This document shows, piece by piece, positions 55,770 to 64,000 of a DNA stretch of 64,000 bases (its first letter is position 1; each line of letters starts with the position of its first letter). The translations under genes and the position numbers were made by a program. The notes under the pieces are model-generated. The model was not told the origin of the DNA. It did no database searches and worked only from the letters and a program-made list of their open reading frames with translations. The stretch is from Notolepis coatsorum (Eukaryota; Chordata; Actinopteri; Aulopiformes; Paralepididae): the NCBI GenBank assembly GCA_963971535.1, contig OZ020589.1, forward strand, positions 49,638,692 through 49,702,691, read 5' to 3'.

Positions 55770-57875
55770 TTATGCTGTTAAATGAAGTAGTGGTATTGCA
55801 ATGGCACCATCTCCGTCTGGAGAGAGAAGACATTTGCGCTTGATATAGCGAAGTTTACCTATCCCTATATCTTCTTGCAAGCCACTGACCTTGTATGTAC
55901 CAATGTATGATGATTCACAGGGATACATGTAGTATGGCTGTTTGTGTCTGTACTTTGTGTAAATTATATATACCTCTTCCTCTGATTTAAGAATATTCTC
56001 TACTAATGCAAATCCATCTCCAACCTCAATACAATTGTCTCCTTTCTTTGTGGACAAAGTAAACCGATGAGTGGAGACCTTCCTGTACTGTTGTGAAGAA
56101 GTAAACTGTGGGGGGACAGGCCCATCAGTGTGAATATTACGCAAAATTGGATCATCTGTGGGACATGGGGATCCAACATGTGGAATTTCAGACAACCTTT
56201 TCACTACCTGTTGTAGAGGCTGATGTGGCTTGCGTAGAAGATGCTTAATTTGTCCAAGATAGTTCTCAAAAGGGAATCCTGAGATATTATCTAGAGTGCC
56301 AAACTTCCTGTATTCCTCAGCCAAATGAATAAGCTGGTGTACATTGTACACAATTTCACCTCTTCCATACACTGTCCCAAAGTGTTCAACAAAAGAAACC
56401 ATCAACTTGTGCGCAAAGGCCAACATTTCCTCAGAAATACTAGGGGACAGCAACAAGTACATTCCAACAGAAAACAACATGAAGTTGTCATACAGCTCAC
56501 TGGGGAGGGAATCCTTCAAAACAACAGAACCCCAATACAACATGAAGGATCGCAACTCAGTAGCTTTCCAGCGATCTAACTCTGACAGTTCCCTTGGTTT
56601 ACGGTTAAATTCACAAGGCATGTAGGGACGTAGCTTTAGCAGTTTACCTGAAATGGCTTGTACAGTTTTGGAAGGGACCCTTGTTGCCAAATTCTTCCCC
56701 TTTAACCATATATTAAGCAGTTTCCTTGTAACTCCGAGACAACAGAGATGCATGTAATCAGTTGGAAACATAGAAACCATCTTAACTAAACCTGTTAAAG
56801 GGCTCGTCCCATTGTGATGTGCCTCATCAACCATGTCTGAGAAACTGGAGTCTGTCCTAAGTCTGACTTTTGTTTCAGGATATGTCATTTTATTTCTCCA
56901 TACACCCTCCTGAAAACACTTGTCACAACCAGAATAGCCATTAAATGCCTTGGTCTGCTTAATATAAGCTCTAGCCGGGGCATCACAAATGAAAGAAGAA
57001 ATCTGTACATCAAATTGCTTGTCATTATAAATAATGCCATTAGACAGTACATTCTGAAGATCTTTGACAAACTGCTCTAGGTACTCAAAAACACTCTTTG
57101 GCTTGCTTAGACCACAAAAAATGCCAACAACAAATGGGGACTTTGTGTAGTCACATTTGAGACTTCCAAGTATGGGCCAAAACTGAAGTTTAGAACTTTT
57201 GAATAAAGGTAAACCATCTATATTAAACTGTAAATTAAGAGTTGTCAGAGTTGCCGGTAAAATCAAACATGCCAACCGTGAAAGCACCCCTTTGACTAAA
57301 CCAAAATGATAGTATTCTCCCCCTTCAATCTTAGTGGTAGGCACATGTTTTTGTGTTCCTAGCAATGTTCTTCCATCTTTAGGAAGGGTGGGGTGAAACA
57401 TCTTCAAAAAGGACAGCAAAGATGATAGTGCAACCAGAGAGACTGAATAGGATGTTGCCCAATATTTTAAACTTGTCATGAGGAAATCTTCATTATGCTC
57501 ATCACTGTCAAAGACATGTTCAGGTTCAATTTCGTCATCCCCAGCTATACTTTCAAAATGTGCATTTGACTCACCTGGTGAGTCAATCTTTTCACTTTGA
57601 TCACTGATAGTTAGTGGTCTGTTTAGTGGCAAGTCTGAAGTTGATAAATCTAGTGGCAAGTCTGATCTAGTTGTTAAATCTAGTGGCAAGTCTGTCTTTG
57701 GTAAATCGAGCAGGCACTCAGTATAGGCTGTGACAGGATCTGTGTTCTCTAAAGAGTGATGGTTTGTCCTTGAATTAGCAGCAACAATTAACTTATAATC
57801 AGTGAGGATAGCCTGCTCTGTCTCTCTCACTAATTTGTTGACTCTACGTCTTTTAGCCCGAGAATAAGATGACAT
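55770..57875 (-). CDS. tnp2-like transposase, 701 aa, single exon
   Basis: ATG at 57875, stop at 55770, uninterrupted. The start MSSYSRAKRRRVNKLV is basic. Short LPLDL repeats and an acidic stretch follow. The core has LTTLNLQFNIDGLPLFKSSK and QFWPILG, then SSFICDAPARAYIKQTKAF, NGYSGCDKCFQEGVW, DYMHLCCLGVTRKLL and VHQLIHLAEEYRKFG. These blocks, including the two conserved Asp positions in NIDGLP and CDAPA and the C-x2-C, are those of the tnp2/CACTA-type transposases found in animal and fungal elements. It would cut the CCCAGATAGC ends. A DUF4806 gene follows on the same strand. Family assignment is firm; the exact clade is not. Confidence 0.85.
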   Translation of the reverse strand: MSSYSRAKRRRVNKLVRETEQAILTDYKLIVAANSRTNHHSLENTDPVTAYTECLLDLPKTDLPLDLTTRSDLPLDLSTSDLPLNRPLTISDQSEKIDSPGESNAHFESIAGDDEIEPEHVFDSDEHNEDFLMTSLKYWATSYSVSLVALSSLLSFLKMFHPTLPKDGRTLLGTQKHVPTTKIEGGEYYHFGLVKGVLSRLACLILPATLTTLNLQFNIDGLPLFKSSKLQFWPILGSLKCDYTKSPFVVGIFCGLSKPKSVFEYLEQFVKDLQNVLSNGIIYNDKQFDVQISSFICDAPARAYIKQTKAFNGYSGCDKCFQEGVWRNKMTYPETKVRLRTDSSFSDMVDEAHHNGTSPLTGLVKMVSMFPTDYMHLCCLGVTRKLLNIWLKGKNLATRVPSKTVQAISGKLLKLRPYMPCEFNRKPRELSELDRWKATELRSFMLYWGSVVLKDSLPSELYDNFMLFSVGMYLLLSPSISEEMLAFAHKLMVSFVEHFGTVYGRGEIVYNVHQLIHLAEEYRKFGTLDNISGFPFENYLGQIKHLLRKPHQPLQQVVKRLSEIPHVGSPCPTDDPILRNIHTDGPVPPQFTSSQQYRKVSTHRFTLSTKKGDNCIEVGDGFALVENILKSEEEVYIIYTKYRHKQPYYMYPCESSYIGTYKVSGLQEDIGIGKLRYIKRKCLLSPDGDGAIAIPLLHLTA

Positions 57876-58450
57876 AGTGATGAGGTGCTGTAGTCAATGT
57901 AATGGTACATACATTGTGCTATTTACTTGGCTAGAACAGGTCTTTGCTTCAATTGCTGCAACGTGCGGCTTCTTGAAACTGGTACGTGATTCTGGAAAAA
58001 GAAAGAAAAAAGGGGGGAGGGTCGACATTAATGTGCTGCATTGCAATGTGCAGGGTGAAACGCTTGCATAATTCTACATTTTGATCAATATCAAGAGAGT
58101 CCATTATTATATTATTGTTATATTGTTCATTAGAAAATACCATGTATATAACCAAACGTCTAACTATATAGTCAATGTAATGGTACATAAATTGTGGTAT
58201 TTACTTGGCTAGAACAATTAAGTCTCAAACAGCCTGCAAACTACCTGGCGTTCTATCGCCATGCTCTAAGACAAACTCTAACCTTAACCAACTTAGAAAG
58301 AGTGCAAGGGGAGATGAAGCATATAGCGATATAAACATAGTCATAGCATCAAATTAGTATTTAGATAAGCCACAGAAAAAAATCACGTTATAAAAATAAG
58401 CAGTTTCTAAGAAAAAACGATTTGTTATGTGAAGCGCTTTATCAACATGG
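57876..58450 (-). other. 5' leader of the transposase gene, with a local duplication
   Basis: On the minus strand a TTTCTTTTTCCAG acceptor (near 57993) may end a 5'-UTR intron. GTTCTAGCCAAGTAAATA...CATTACATTGACTA occurs twice (57884-57945 and 58148-58218). No protein-coding signal. Confidence 0.4.
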
Positions 58451-58463
58451 GCGCCGCCATTTT
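58448..58463 (-). promoter_or_regulatory. YY1-like motif upstream of the transposase
   Basis: CAAAATGGCGGCGCCC on the minus strand (plus GGGCGCCGCCATTTTG). CAAAATGGCGGC is the YY1 core often found at transcription starts of genes and retroelements. It lies about 580 bp upstream of the transposase ATG, in a locally GC-rich patch. Inferred from motif only. Confidence 0.45.
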
Positions 58464-59159
58464 GTTTGGTGACATCACCGTCGCGGTGCATTTAGCTAGC
58501 TGGCTACCTAGCCGCAGCCGGGATTCAAAGCCAACTAACCGGCTAACCCAGCTCGCTAAATACTGCATGTAGCTAGCAGAACTGTAAAATTAGTTTGAAC
58601 AGCCATACAAAAAGAAACACGCGGTCCCGTTGTTGTCTGGTAGGCAACGTTGCATTTACGGATCCACGTGTTTACTAGGCCAGCTAGCGCGTGCTTCCTT
58701 GACTACTTCCTGTTCACCCAATAAGCATGCTTTTGATTGGCTGAGTCGCACAACGTCATTCAGTACCAACGCACGCAATTGGACCACGCAATTTCTAATC
58801 GTTGGCGCTATAATAAATACATCGAAATAACTTAAACAACCGTACGATTCCACTTGCACACTCTCCAGAGTTATATTAAGCACACGCTACGAATATTCAT
58901 GAATATTTATCTTAGTTGACGTATATATATATTTACCTACCAAACTGCAGCATATCACATGCACAACGCCGTCAAGATCCACTGGTGCACACTCACAATA
59001 ACGTTATTTTTCACAGAACACAGTTAAGATAAAAGTAATATAGCCAAATCTTACTGTAAAGCACTCAGTAGAATCAAATCCGGGGGAACCAGACGTGCTG
59101 TTCTGAACAGCAGTTCACATCGAGTGCTCAGCTGCATGCTGGGACGTACGTCTGTTTAA
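58464..59159. other. Right arm of the element, upstream of the transposase
   Basis: Contains GCTAGCTGGCTACCTAGC-like words, CCAAT/ATTGG boxes near 58718-58740, and a TATATATATATA stretch near 58924-58936. No gene. Confidence 0.5.
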
Positions 59160-59412
59160 ATTGGGGGGGGATTCGGATCGGTCCAACGTAATGACGACAA
59201 ACAGCATACGTTGAACAGCATCCGTTGATTCAACATTTATTAGATATTGGCATTTCAATCATTAAAATGCAACCACAAAACAATATTGATTCAATGATAT
59301 GTTTTCAACATTAGTCAATTGCTTTAGCGGTTAATGGGTGATTCAACATCAATCGTCGACCTTAACCAAAAATCAAGCATTTTGACCATAAATCAACATT
59401 GAATTAACACCT
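59160..59412. repeat. Right subterminal repeats of the 12.7-kb element
   Basis: Words such as TTGATTCAACATTTATTAGA, ATATTGATTCAATGA, GATTCAACATCAAT and AAATCAACATTGAATTAAC, mirroring those at the left end. Confidence 0.7.
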
Positions 59413-59427
59413 TTTGCTATCTGGGTA

Positions 59428-60261
59428 TGCTCTTACATCATGCAGGTACAGACGTACAAGATATATTCGCTACATTGCCCGACGGGGGAGGACCGACGGA
59501 CTATGCTAAAGCTGTTAAGGCGCTAAATGACTACTTTGTGCCGCAGGTAAACACTGCGTTTGCGCGCCAGGCTTTCTACCAAGTATCACAGAAACCAGGT
59601 GAAACTGTACAGCAGTTTGTGACGAGGCTTCGTCAGGCTGCCAGAGACTGTGCATTTGCTGCGGACATTAGCAATCAAATAAGGGATGCGGTGCTGAGCA
59701 GGGGCACGTCGGACTATGTACGGAGAAAGTTACTGGAGGAACCACAACTTATGCTGCCGTGTGCGTTGGAAATAGCGTCGCAGTGTGAAAGAGTGGAGCT
59801 GCAAATGGCGGCGATGAAGATGAGTGACGGCGCTGAGGGGAGAGAGACGGTGAATCGTGTCTTCAAGAAAGAGGGCCAATTCCAGAAGTGGAAACCATCG
59901 CCTCGTGGAGATCGTGGAGAAGGAAAAGAGAAATCCAAATCCGATAAAGTGTGCTACAGATGTGGACACGGGGATCATCTGGCCAATGATTCTGCATGCC
60001 CTGCAAAAGGACAGACATGCAGGAAGTGTAATGGAAAAGGCCATTATGCCAAAGTCTGTAAATCCAAAGGTAAAGAAAGACAGACTGTGAGATGTGTTGA
60101 AACTGAGGACCAGAACACTGGGAACAGAGACTATGCATTTGTGGTTGAAGATGATTCAAATACTGAGAGGGTCACATTTGATGTTGGGGGAGTAGATCTA
60201 CTTATGTTAATCGATTCAGGTGCATCAAGTAACATTGTAGATGAGAACACATGGAAAATGC
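59428..60261 (+). pseudogene. Second gypsy: rest of gag and start of protease
   Basis: Continues the Gag begun at 46602: LLHHAGTDVQDIF, NDYFVPQVNTAFARQAFYQ and KPGETVQQFVTRLRQAARDC. Two zinc knuckles follow (CYRCGHGDHLANDSAC and CRKCNGKGHYAKVC), then the aspartic protease start with LMLIDSGASSNIVDE. It is cut at WKML by a palindromic element at 60266. No LTR-complete copy remains. Confidence 0.85.
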
Positions 60262-60265
60262 TTAA

Positions 60266-60886
60266 AGGCGAACTCCAACATTTTGGGAAATTAGCTTATT
60301 TAACATCTTCCCTGGAGTTAGACAAGAAGATACATACCTTTTTTGTCTCTGTGCGTGCATTTTAGCTTTGCGAATAGACGCTCCGTTAGCATAGCTTAGC
60401 TTCATCACTGGAAGTGAGGCAGGACAGTAGCCTTACAGTGCCTTACAGTGTATTGCAAGGTCTGACATTGACCAAACTTGATATGCATGACCTTGGTGGG
60501 TTCTAGGTCAACTCCTGAAAAGGGGGTCAATGTCAGACTTTGCAATCAAAAGTTAGGGGGCTAATAACCCTTGCCATAATTTCAGTGCACCCCCTAACTT
60601 TTGATTGCAAGGTCTGACATTGACCCCCTTTTCAGGAGTTGACCTAGAGCCCACCAAGGTCATGCATATCAAATTTGGTCAATTTCAGACCTTGCAATAC
60701 ACTGTAAGGCACTGTAAGGCTACTGTCCTGCCTCACTTCCAGTGATGAAGCTAAGCTATGCTAACGGAGCGTCTATTCCCAAAGCTAAAATGCACGCACA
60801 GAGACAAAAAAGGTATGTATCTTCTTGTCTAACTCCAGGGAAGATGTTAAATAAGCTAATTTCCCAAAATGTTGGAGTTCCCCTTT
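60266..60886. mobile_element. 621-bp palindromic TTAA element
   Basis: TTAA at 60262-60265 and 60887-60890; ends AGGCGAACTCCAACATTTTG and the inverse. Almost the whole element is an inverted repeat (arms near 300 bp). The centre contains CCTTGCCATAATTTCAGTGC. Near-identical to 62409-63027. Confidence 0.9.
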
Positions 60887-60890
60887 TTAA

Positions 60891-61120
60891 GAGTAAAAAT
60901 GTGTGTTTCTACCAAGGCAGCTAACAAACCGCTGTATACATACTCTTCCAAGATGCCTCTTCCAGTAATGGGTATATTCAAATGTCATGTTAAGGTGGGA
61001 GAGTGTGACACTGAGGCAGAGTTCACTGTAATACAGGGACGGGGGGAGCCACTGCTAGGCAGGAAGACTGCTATTGAGCTAGGTGTACTGAGGGTGGGTA
61101 CAAACATAGTATGGGGTGGT
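60891..61120 (+). pseudogene. Second gypsy: protease remainder
   Basis: Resumes after the palindromic element with VSTKAANKPLYTYSSKMPLP, FKCHVKVGECDTEAEFTVIQ and GEPLLGRKTAIELGVL, the second half of the gypsy protease domain. A one-base frame change separates it from the part before the insertion. Coding similarity ends near 61120, where an unrelated duplicated block starts. Confidence 0.75.
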
Positions 61121-61126
61121 AAATTT

Positions 61127-61690
61127 CTATCAAAAATAAACAAACGCAAAAGTAGAATCCACAATCGTAAAGTAGAATCCACAATCGTAAAAACTATCCA
61201 CACAATCATAAAAACTATCCACACAAACATACCTCTCAATTTGTGTTTCATAAATCATAAAAACACGCTTGATTTGTTTATATTTACGTACGGAATTCTA
61301 AAAACAGCTTGATCTGCTTAGATTTACGTACGGAATTATAAGGACACACTTGATCAACTTGGAGTTACGTACGGAATTTTGAGACAAATATTTCACTGTT
61401 TTCCCCGTGGGGATTCGTGTGTGATGCTTCTTCTTCTTAGAGGTCCATCAAAAATAAACAAACGCAGAAGTAGATTCCACAATCATAAAAACGATCCACA
61501 CATACACACCTCTCAATTTGTGTTTCATAAATCATAAAAACACGCTTGATTTGTTTATATTTACGTACGGAATTCTAAAAGTTACGGACAGAATTAAAAG
61601 TTACGGACAGAATTTTGAGACAAATATTCCACTGTTTTCCCCGGCGGGGATTCCTGTGTGCGTCTCTACAATTCGTAGCCGCATTTCTGC
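61127..61690. repeat. ~300-bp direct duplication, unclassified
   Basis: 61133-61440 and 61447-61690 share ATCAAAAATAAACAAACGCA, CTCAATTTGTGTTTCATAAA, TTTATATTTACGTACGGAAT and CACTGTTTTCCCC. The source element was not recognised. Confidence 0.8.
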
Positions 61691-61800
61691 AGACCCCTCT
61701 CTGATTGGTTGAGGACATTTCTGCAGACCCCTCTCTGATTGGTTGAGGCCATTTCTGCAGACCCCTCTCTGATTGGTTGAGCAAAGCCCCTCTCTGATTG
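61683..61800. repeat. ~32-bp minisatellite
   Basis: Three and a half copies of CATTTCTGCAGACCCCTCTC plus TGATTGGTTGAGG. Confidence 0.9.
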
Positions 61801-62187
61801 GCCCCTCTCCGAATCCCGGATCCCAGTTTTCTGATGAATAGCCCCAAAACATGGAGGTCTCGAACGCAATTTATACGCATGGAAGTATTGATTACGCCAT
61901 AACGAATCATTAAAAAAATATACCGTTAACTGGAATATGTTGTGTGTGCCTTTACACATATGTTGGATAGGATTATGTAATTGGTTTGTATAGCTTCGCG
62001 TATAACGTTATTTCGCGTGACTTCGTGGTTTATTCATAACACATTTCACAACACAGCCAGCGTTCAACTTGTTTACACTCCCCACTTACTGTACAATGTA
62101 ACATTTAGATTAACCCAGTTAATGCTTTAGACAGTTACAATGTAACATTTAGATTAACACAGTTAATGCCTAACTGTACTGTCTATC
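61801..62187. other. Unassigned, with short direct repeats
   Basis: ACAATGTAACATTTAGATTA plus CAGTTAATGC is repeated at about 62094, 62138 and (after an insertion) 62368. No gene. Confidence 0.5.
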
Positions 62188-62352
62188 TGTATGTCATATG
62201 TTACGATGAATTGAAAATGGGGGACCCTGATGTAAACAAGACAAAGTCTTTCTCTGGTCTGCATCCCCTGGCCTTAACAATTGTATGTATTGAGCTGTAC
62301 TACTGTACCCATTCTGCAATCTGTTAATAAAGTTTTCAATCAATCAATCAAT
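62188..62352 (+). mobile_element. LINE/SINE tail ending in (TCAA)n
   Basis: GAAAATGGGGGACCCTGATG to CTGTTAATAAAGTTTTCAAT, then CAATCAATCAATCA. Minus-strand relatives are at 27961 and 29600. Confidence 0.7.
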
Positions 62353-62408
62353 AACTAGAGACAGTTACAATATAACATTTAGATTAATTAACCCAGTTAA
62401 TGCCTTAA

Positions 62409-63027
62409 AGGGGAACTCCAACATTTTGGGAAATTAGCTTATTTAACATCTTCCCTGGAGTTAGACAAGAAGATACATACCTTTTTTGTCTCTGTGCGTG
62501 CATTTTAGCTTTGGGAATAGACGCTCCGTTAGCATAGCTTAGCTTCATCACTGGAAGTGAGGCAGGACAGTAGCCTTACAGTGCCTTACAGTGTATTGCA
62601 AGGTCTGACATTGACCAAATTTGACATGCATGACCTTGGTGGGCTCTAGGTCAACTCCTGAAAAGGGGGTCAATGTCAGACCTTGCAATCAAAAGTTAGG
62701 GGGCGCACTGAAATTATGGCAAGGGTTATTAGCCCCCTAACTTTTGATTGCAAAGTCTGACATTGACCCCCTTTTCAGGAGTTGACCTAGAGCCCACCAA
62801 GGTCATGCATATCAAGTTTGGTCAATGTCAGACCTTGCAATACACTGTAAGGCACTGTAAGGCTACTGTCCTGCCTCACTTCCAGTGATGAAGCTAAGCT
62901 ATGCTAACGGAGCGTCTATTCCCAAAGCTAAAATGCACGCACAGAGACAAAAAAGGTATGTATCTTCTTGTCTAACTCCAGGGAAGATGTTAAATAAGCT
63001 AATTTCCCAAAATGTTGGAGTTCCCCT
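62409..63027. mobile_element. 619-bp palindromic TTAA element
   Basis: TTAA at 62405-62408 and 63028-63031; ends AGGGGAACTCCAACATTTTG and inverse. Same family as 60266-60886, with the small central asymmetric part in the opposite orientation. Confidence 0.9.
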
Positions 63028-63039
63028 TTAAGAGAGAGA

Positions 63040-63305
63040 GGCTGGTGGTCAAGTCAAGTCAAGAATTTTATTTGTCACAAGTTGTTTATTTGCATACAAG
63101 TTTACAATGATTATGCAACGATGTGCATAATACAATAGTAATAACATATAATAGAATCCAATAGAACGACATTGTGCAATAAAACAAGTAAACAGAGTAG
63201 GGCATATCGGTATATGTACATAAGTTATTTACAGAGCATGGTAGGACATGCTAGGTCCTGTGGTAGTGCAATACACTGTTAGATCCGGATGAGGCACTGG
63301 GTCTT
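63040..63305 (-). mobile_element. LINE/SINE 3' region
   Basis: On the minus strand it ends TGACAAATAAAATTCTTGAC followed by TTGAC repeats, a common fish non-LTR 3' end. Confidence 0.55.
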
Positions 63306-63412
63306 TATGTACATGCTATATTGGTGGTCAATGTCACTTCGGATTGCTACGACACATCTCTACTGCTTGTGACAGGCTGTGGTGCATTCCAGACTTTACT
63401 CCTGTTGGGAAA

Positions 63413-63759
63413 CTATAGAGATGGGCCGTTGCTCACCACACTTTTCTTCGGACTCCCCGCAGCGAGCCGGCGTCGACCCCCGAGCTTCATTTTACGACGG
63501 GCAACAGAGGTGGGTTGAGCCGCTATGCTTGGCCCAGCACGGTTAGCGACTCGCCTGAGCGCGTGTGCACGTTTTGATGCATGGCTGATACCAGAGCGGC
63601 CGAAGGTGTGTAGAGCTGACAGCAGCTTGGAGGGATTCCCCTTCAGCTGATTGAAGATCTTTATCATGGCTGACGCTCCCCCTTGAAGTTCCTCATTGGT
63701 CAGCATTTCGTGGAACTCCTCTTTGAACTCCTCCAATTGGGACCGATACCTCTCTCTGG
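63413..63759 (-). CDS. Unrecognised exon-like ORF
   Basis: The minus strand has a CTGTTTTAG acceptor (AG at 63761-63760) followed by an open frame to a TAG at 63413. A possible GTGAGC donor also occurs near 63436. It reads ERYRSQLEEFKEEFHEMLTN, NQLKGNPSKLLSALHTFGRS, then AAQPTSVARRKMKLGGRRR. The Q-P-T-S-x-A-R-R-K and GGRRRLAAG-type basic tail recall C-terminal exons of SWIM-zinc-finger, transposon-related fish proteins, but no diagnostic domain is visible. It may be the last exon of a gene beyond the window. Confidence 0.35.
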
Positions 63760-64000
63760 CTAAAACAGCTGAAAAAGATGGAGCAATAGATGATATTGTA
63801 TTTGAACTGTAGTGTAAACATTTATATAAATTCAAAAATGGTCAGCAGAGGAGATCGAGCCTTTGAGGTGTCAGCACCTAGAGGTACGCCTTGCCAATGG
63901 ACATCCCACGTGTTGAGCAACCTAATTGTTGTATTTATAATGCATGTATAAATACATTGACTATTGGCCATGACAATGAACACAATTTTGAAAAAAAACA
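63760..64000. other. Right edge, unassigned
   Basis: No additional feature recognised before the window ends. Confidence 0.4.

Larger units (their letters stand above)
46758..59425 (-). mobile_element. 12.7-kb two-gene DNA transposon, tnp2/CACTA-like
   Basis: The ends are inverted copies of CCCAGATAGCAAA (46758-46770 and 59413-59425), flanked by TA on both sides, and the insertion splits a gypsy gag exactly. The subterminal regions (46770-47160, 59160-59412) are full of GAATCAA-CGTTG/CAATGTTGATTCA words. Two intact minus-strand genes lie inside: tnp2-like transposase 57875-55770 and a DUF4806 gene 53155-49252. It has also received foldback elements (47658, 48482, 54210) and a SINE. Its termini are not the CACTA of the classical superfamily. 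Confidence 0.88.

Overview
The window looks like teleost fish DNA. The best evidence is one intact vertebrate gene, an intronless alpha-2C adrenergic receptor (adra2c, 32672-34000, + strand), set in sequence crowded with fish-type repeats: tRNA-derived SINEs, L1- and L2-like LINE pieces, a Penelope-like element, Ty3/gypsy elements, hAT, piggyBac and TTAA-target foldback elements, minisatellites and microsatellites. Species cannot be told from the sequence alone. No rRNA, CRISPR array or functional tRNA gene was seen; the tRNA-like stretches are SINE heads.

Left part (1-10.6 kb): a LINE tail, then a hAT remnant (738-10598, 8-bp target duplication GTATATGG) split by a complete 9-kb piggyBac element (1437-10420, TTAA duplicated). 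The piggyBac carries two large satellite arrays and, on the minus strand, a six-exon transposase gene whose exons join in frame to 763 aa with the DDD catalytic residues and a C-terminal Cys-rich domain.

Middle left (10.6-31 kb): SINEs, an LTR remnant, a hAT element inserted in a minisatellite with an exact 8-bp duplication, a 2.6-kb minisatellite of 22/19-bp units, a LINE > piggyBac-like element > SINE nest (23.3-26.3 kb), and a Penelope-like element in three pieces (26.5-31 kb). An ~840-bp segment at 22.45-23.30 kb recurs inverted at 45.31-46.14 kb.

adra2c region (31-39 kb): the receptor, its flanks, small foldback elements, microsatellites, a near-perfect 64-bp-arm GC-rich hairpin (37583-37726) and LINE tails.

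Right part (39.5-64 kb): a CsRn1-like Ty3/gypsy element (39531-44885) with near-identical LTRs, interrupted by a solo LTR and a small retroposed piece; then a second gypsy whose gag is split by a 12,668-bp DNA transposon (46758-59425). That transposon has 13-bp inverted ends beginning CCCAG, a TA duplication, subterminal repeats and two intact minus-strand genes: a 701-aa tnp2-like transposase, and a 12-exon gene for a 483-aa DUF4806 protein whose TATA-bearing upstream region is tandemly duplicated. It is the strongest candidate here for a poorly described system. The rest of the second gypsy is cut by palindromic elements; the window ends in a LINE tail and an exon-like ORF of unknown function.
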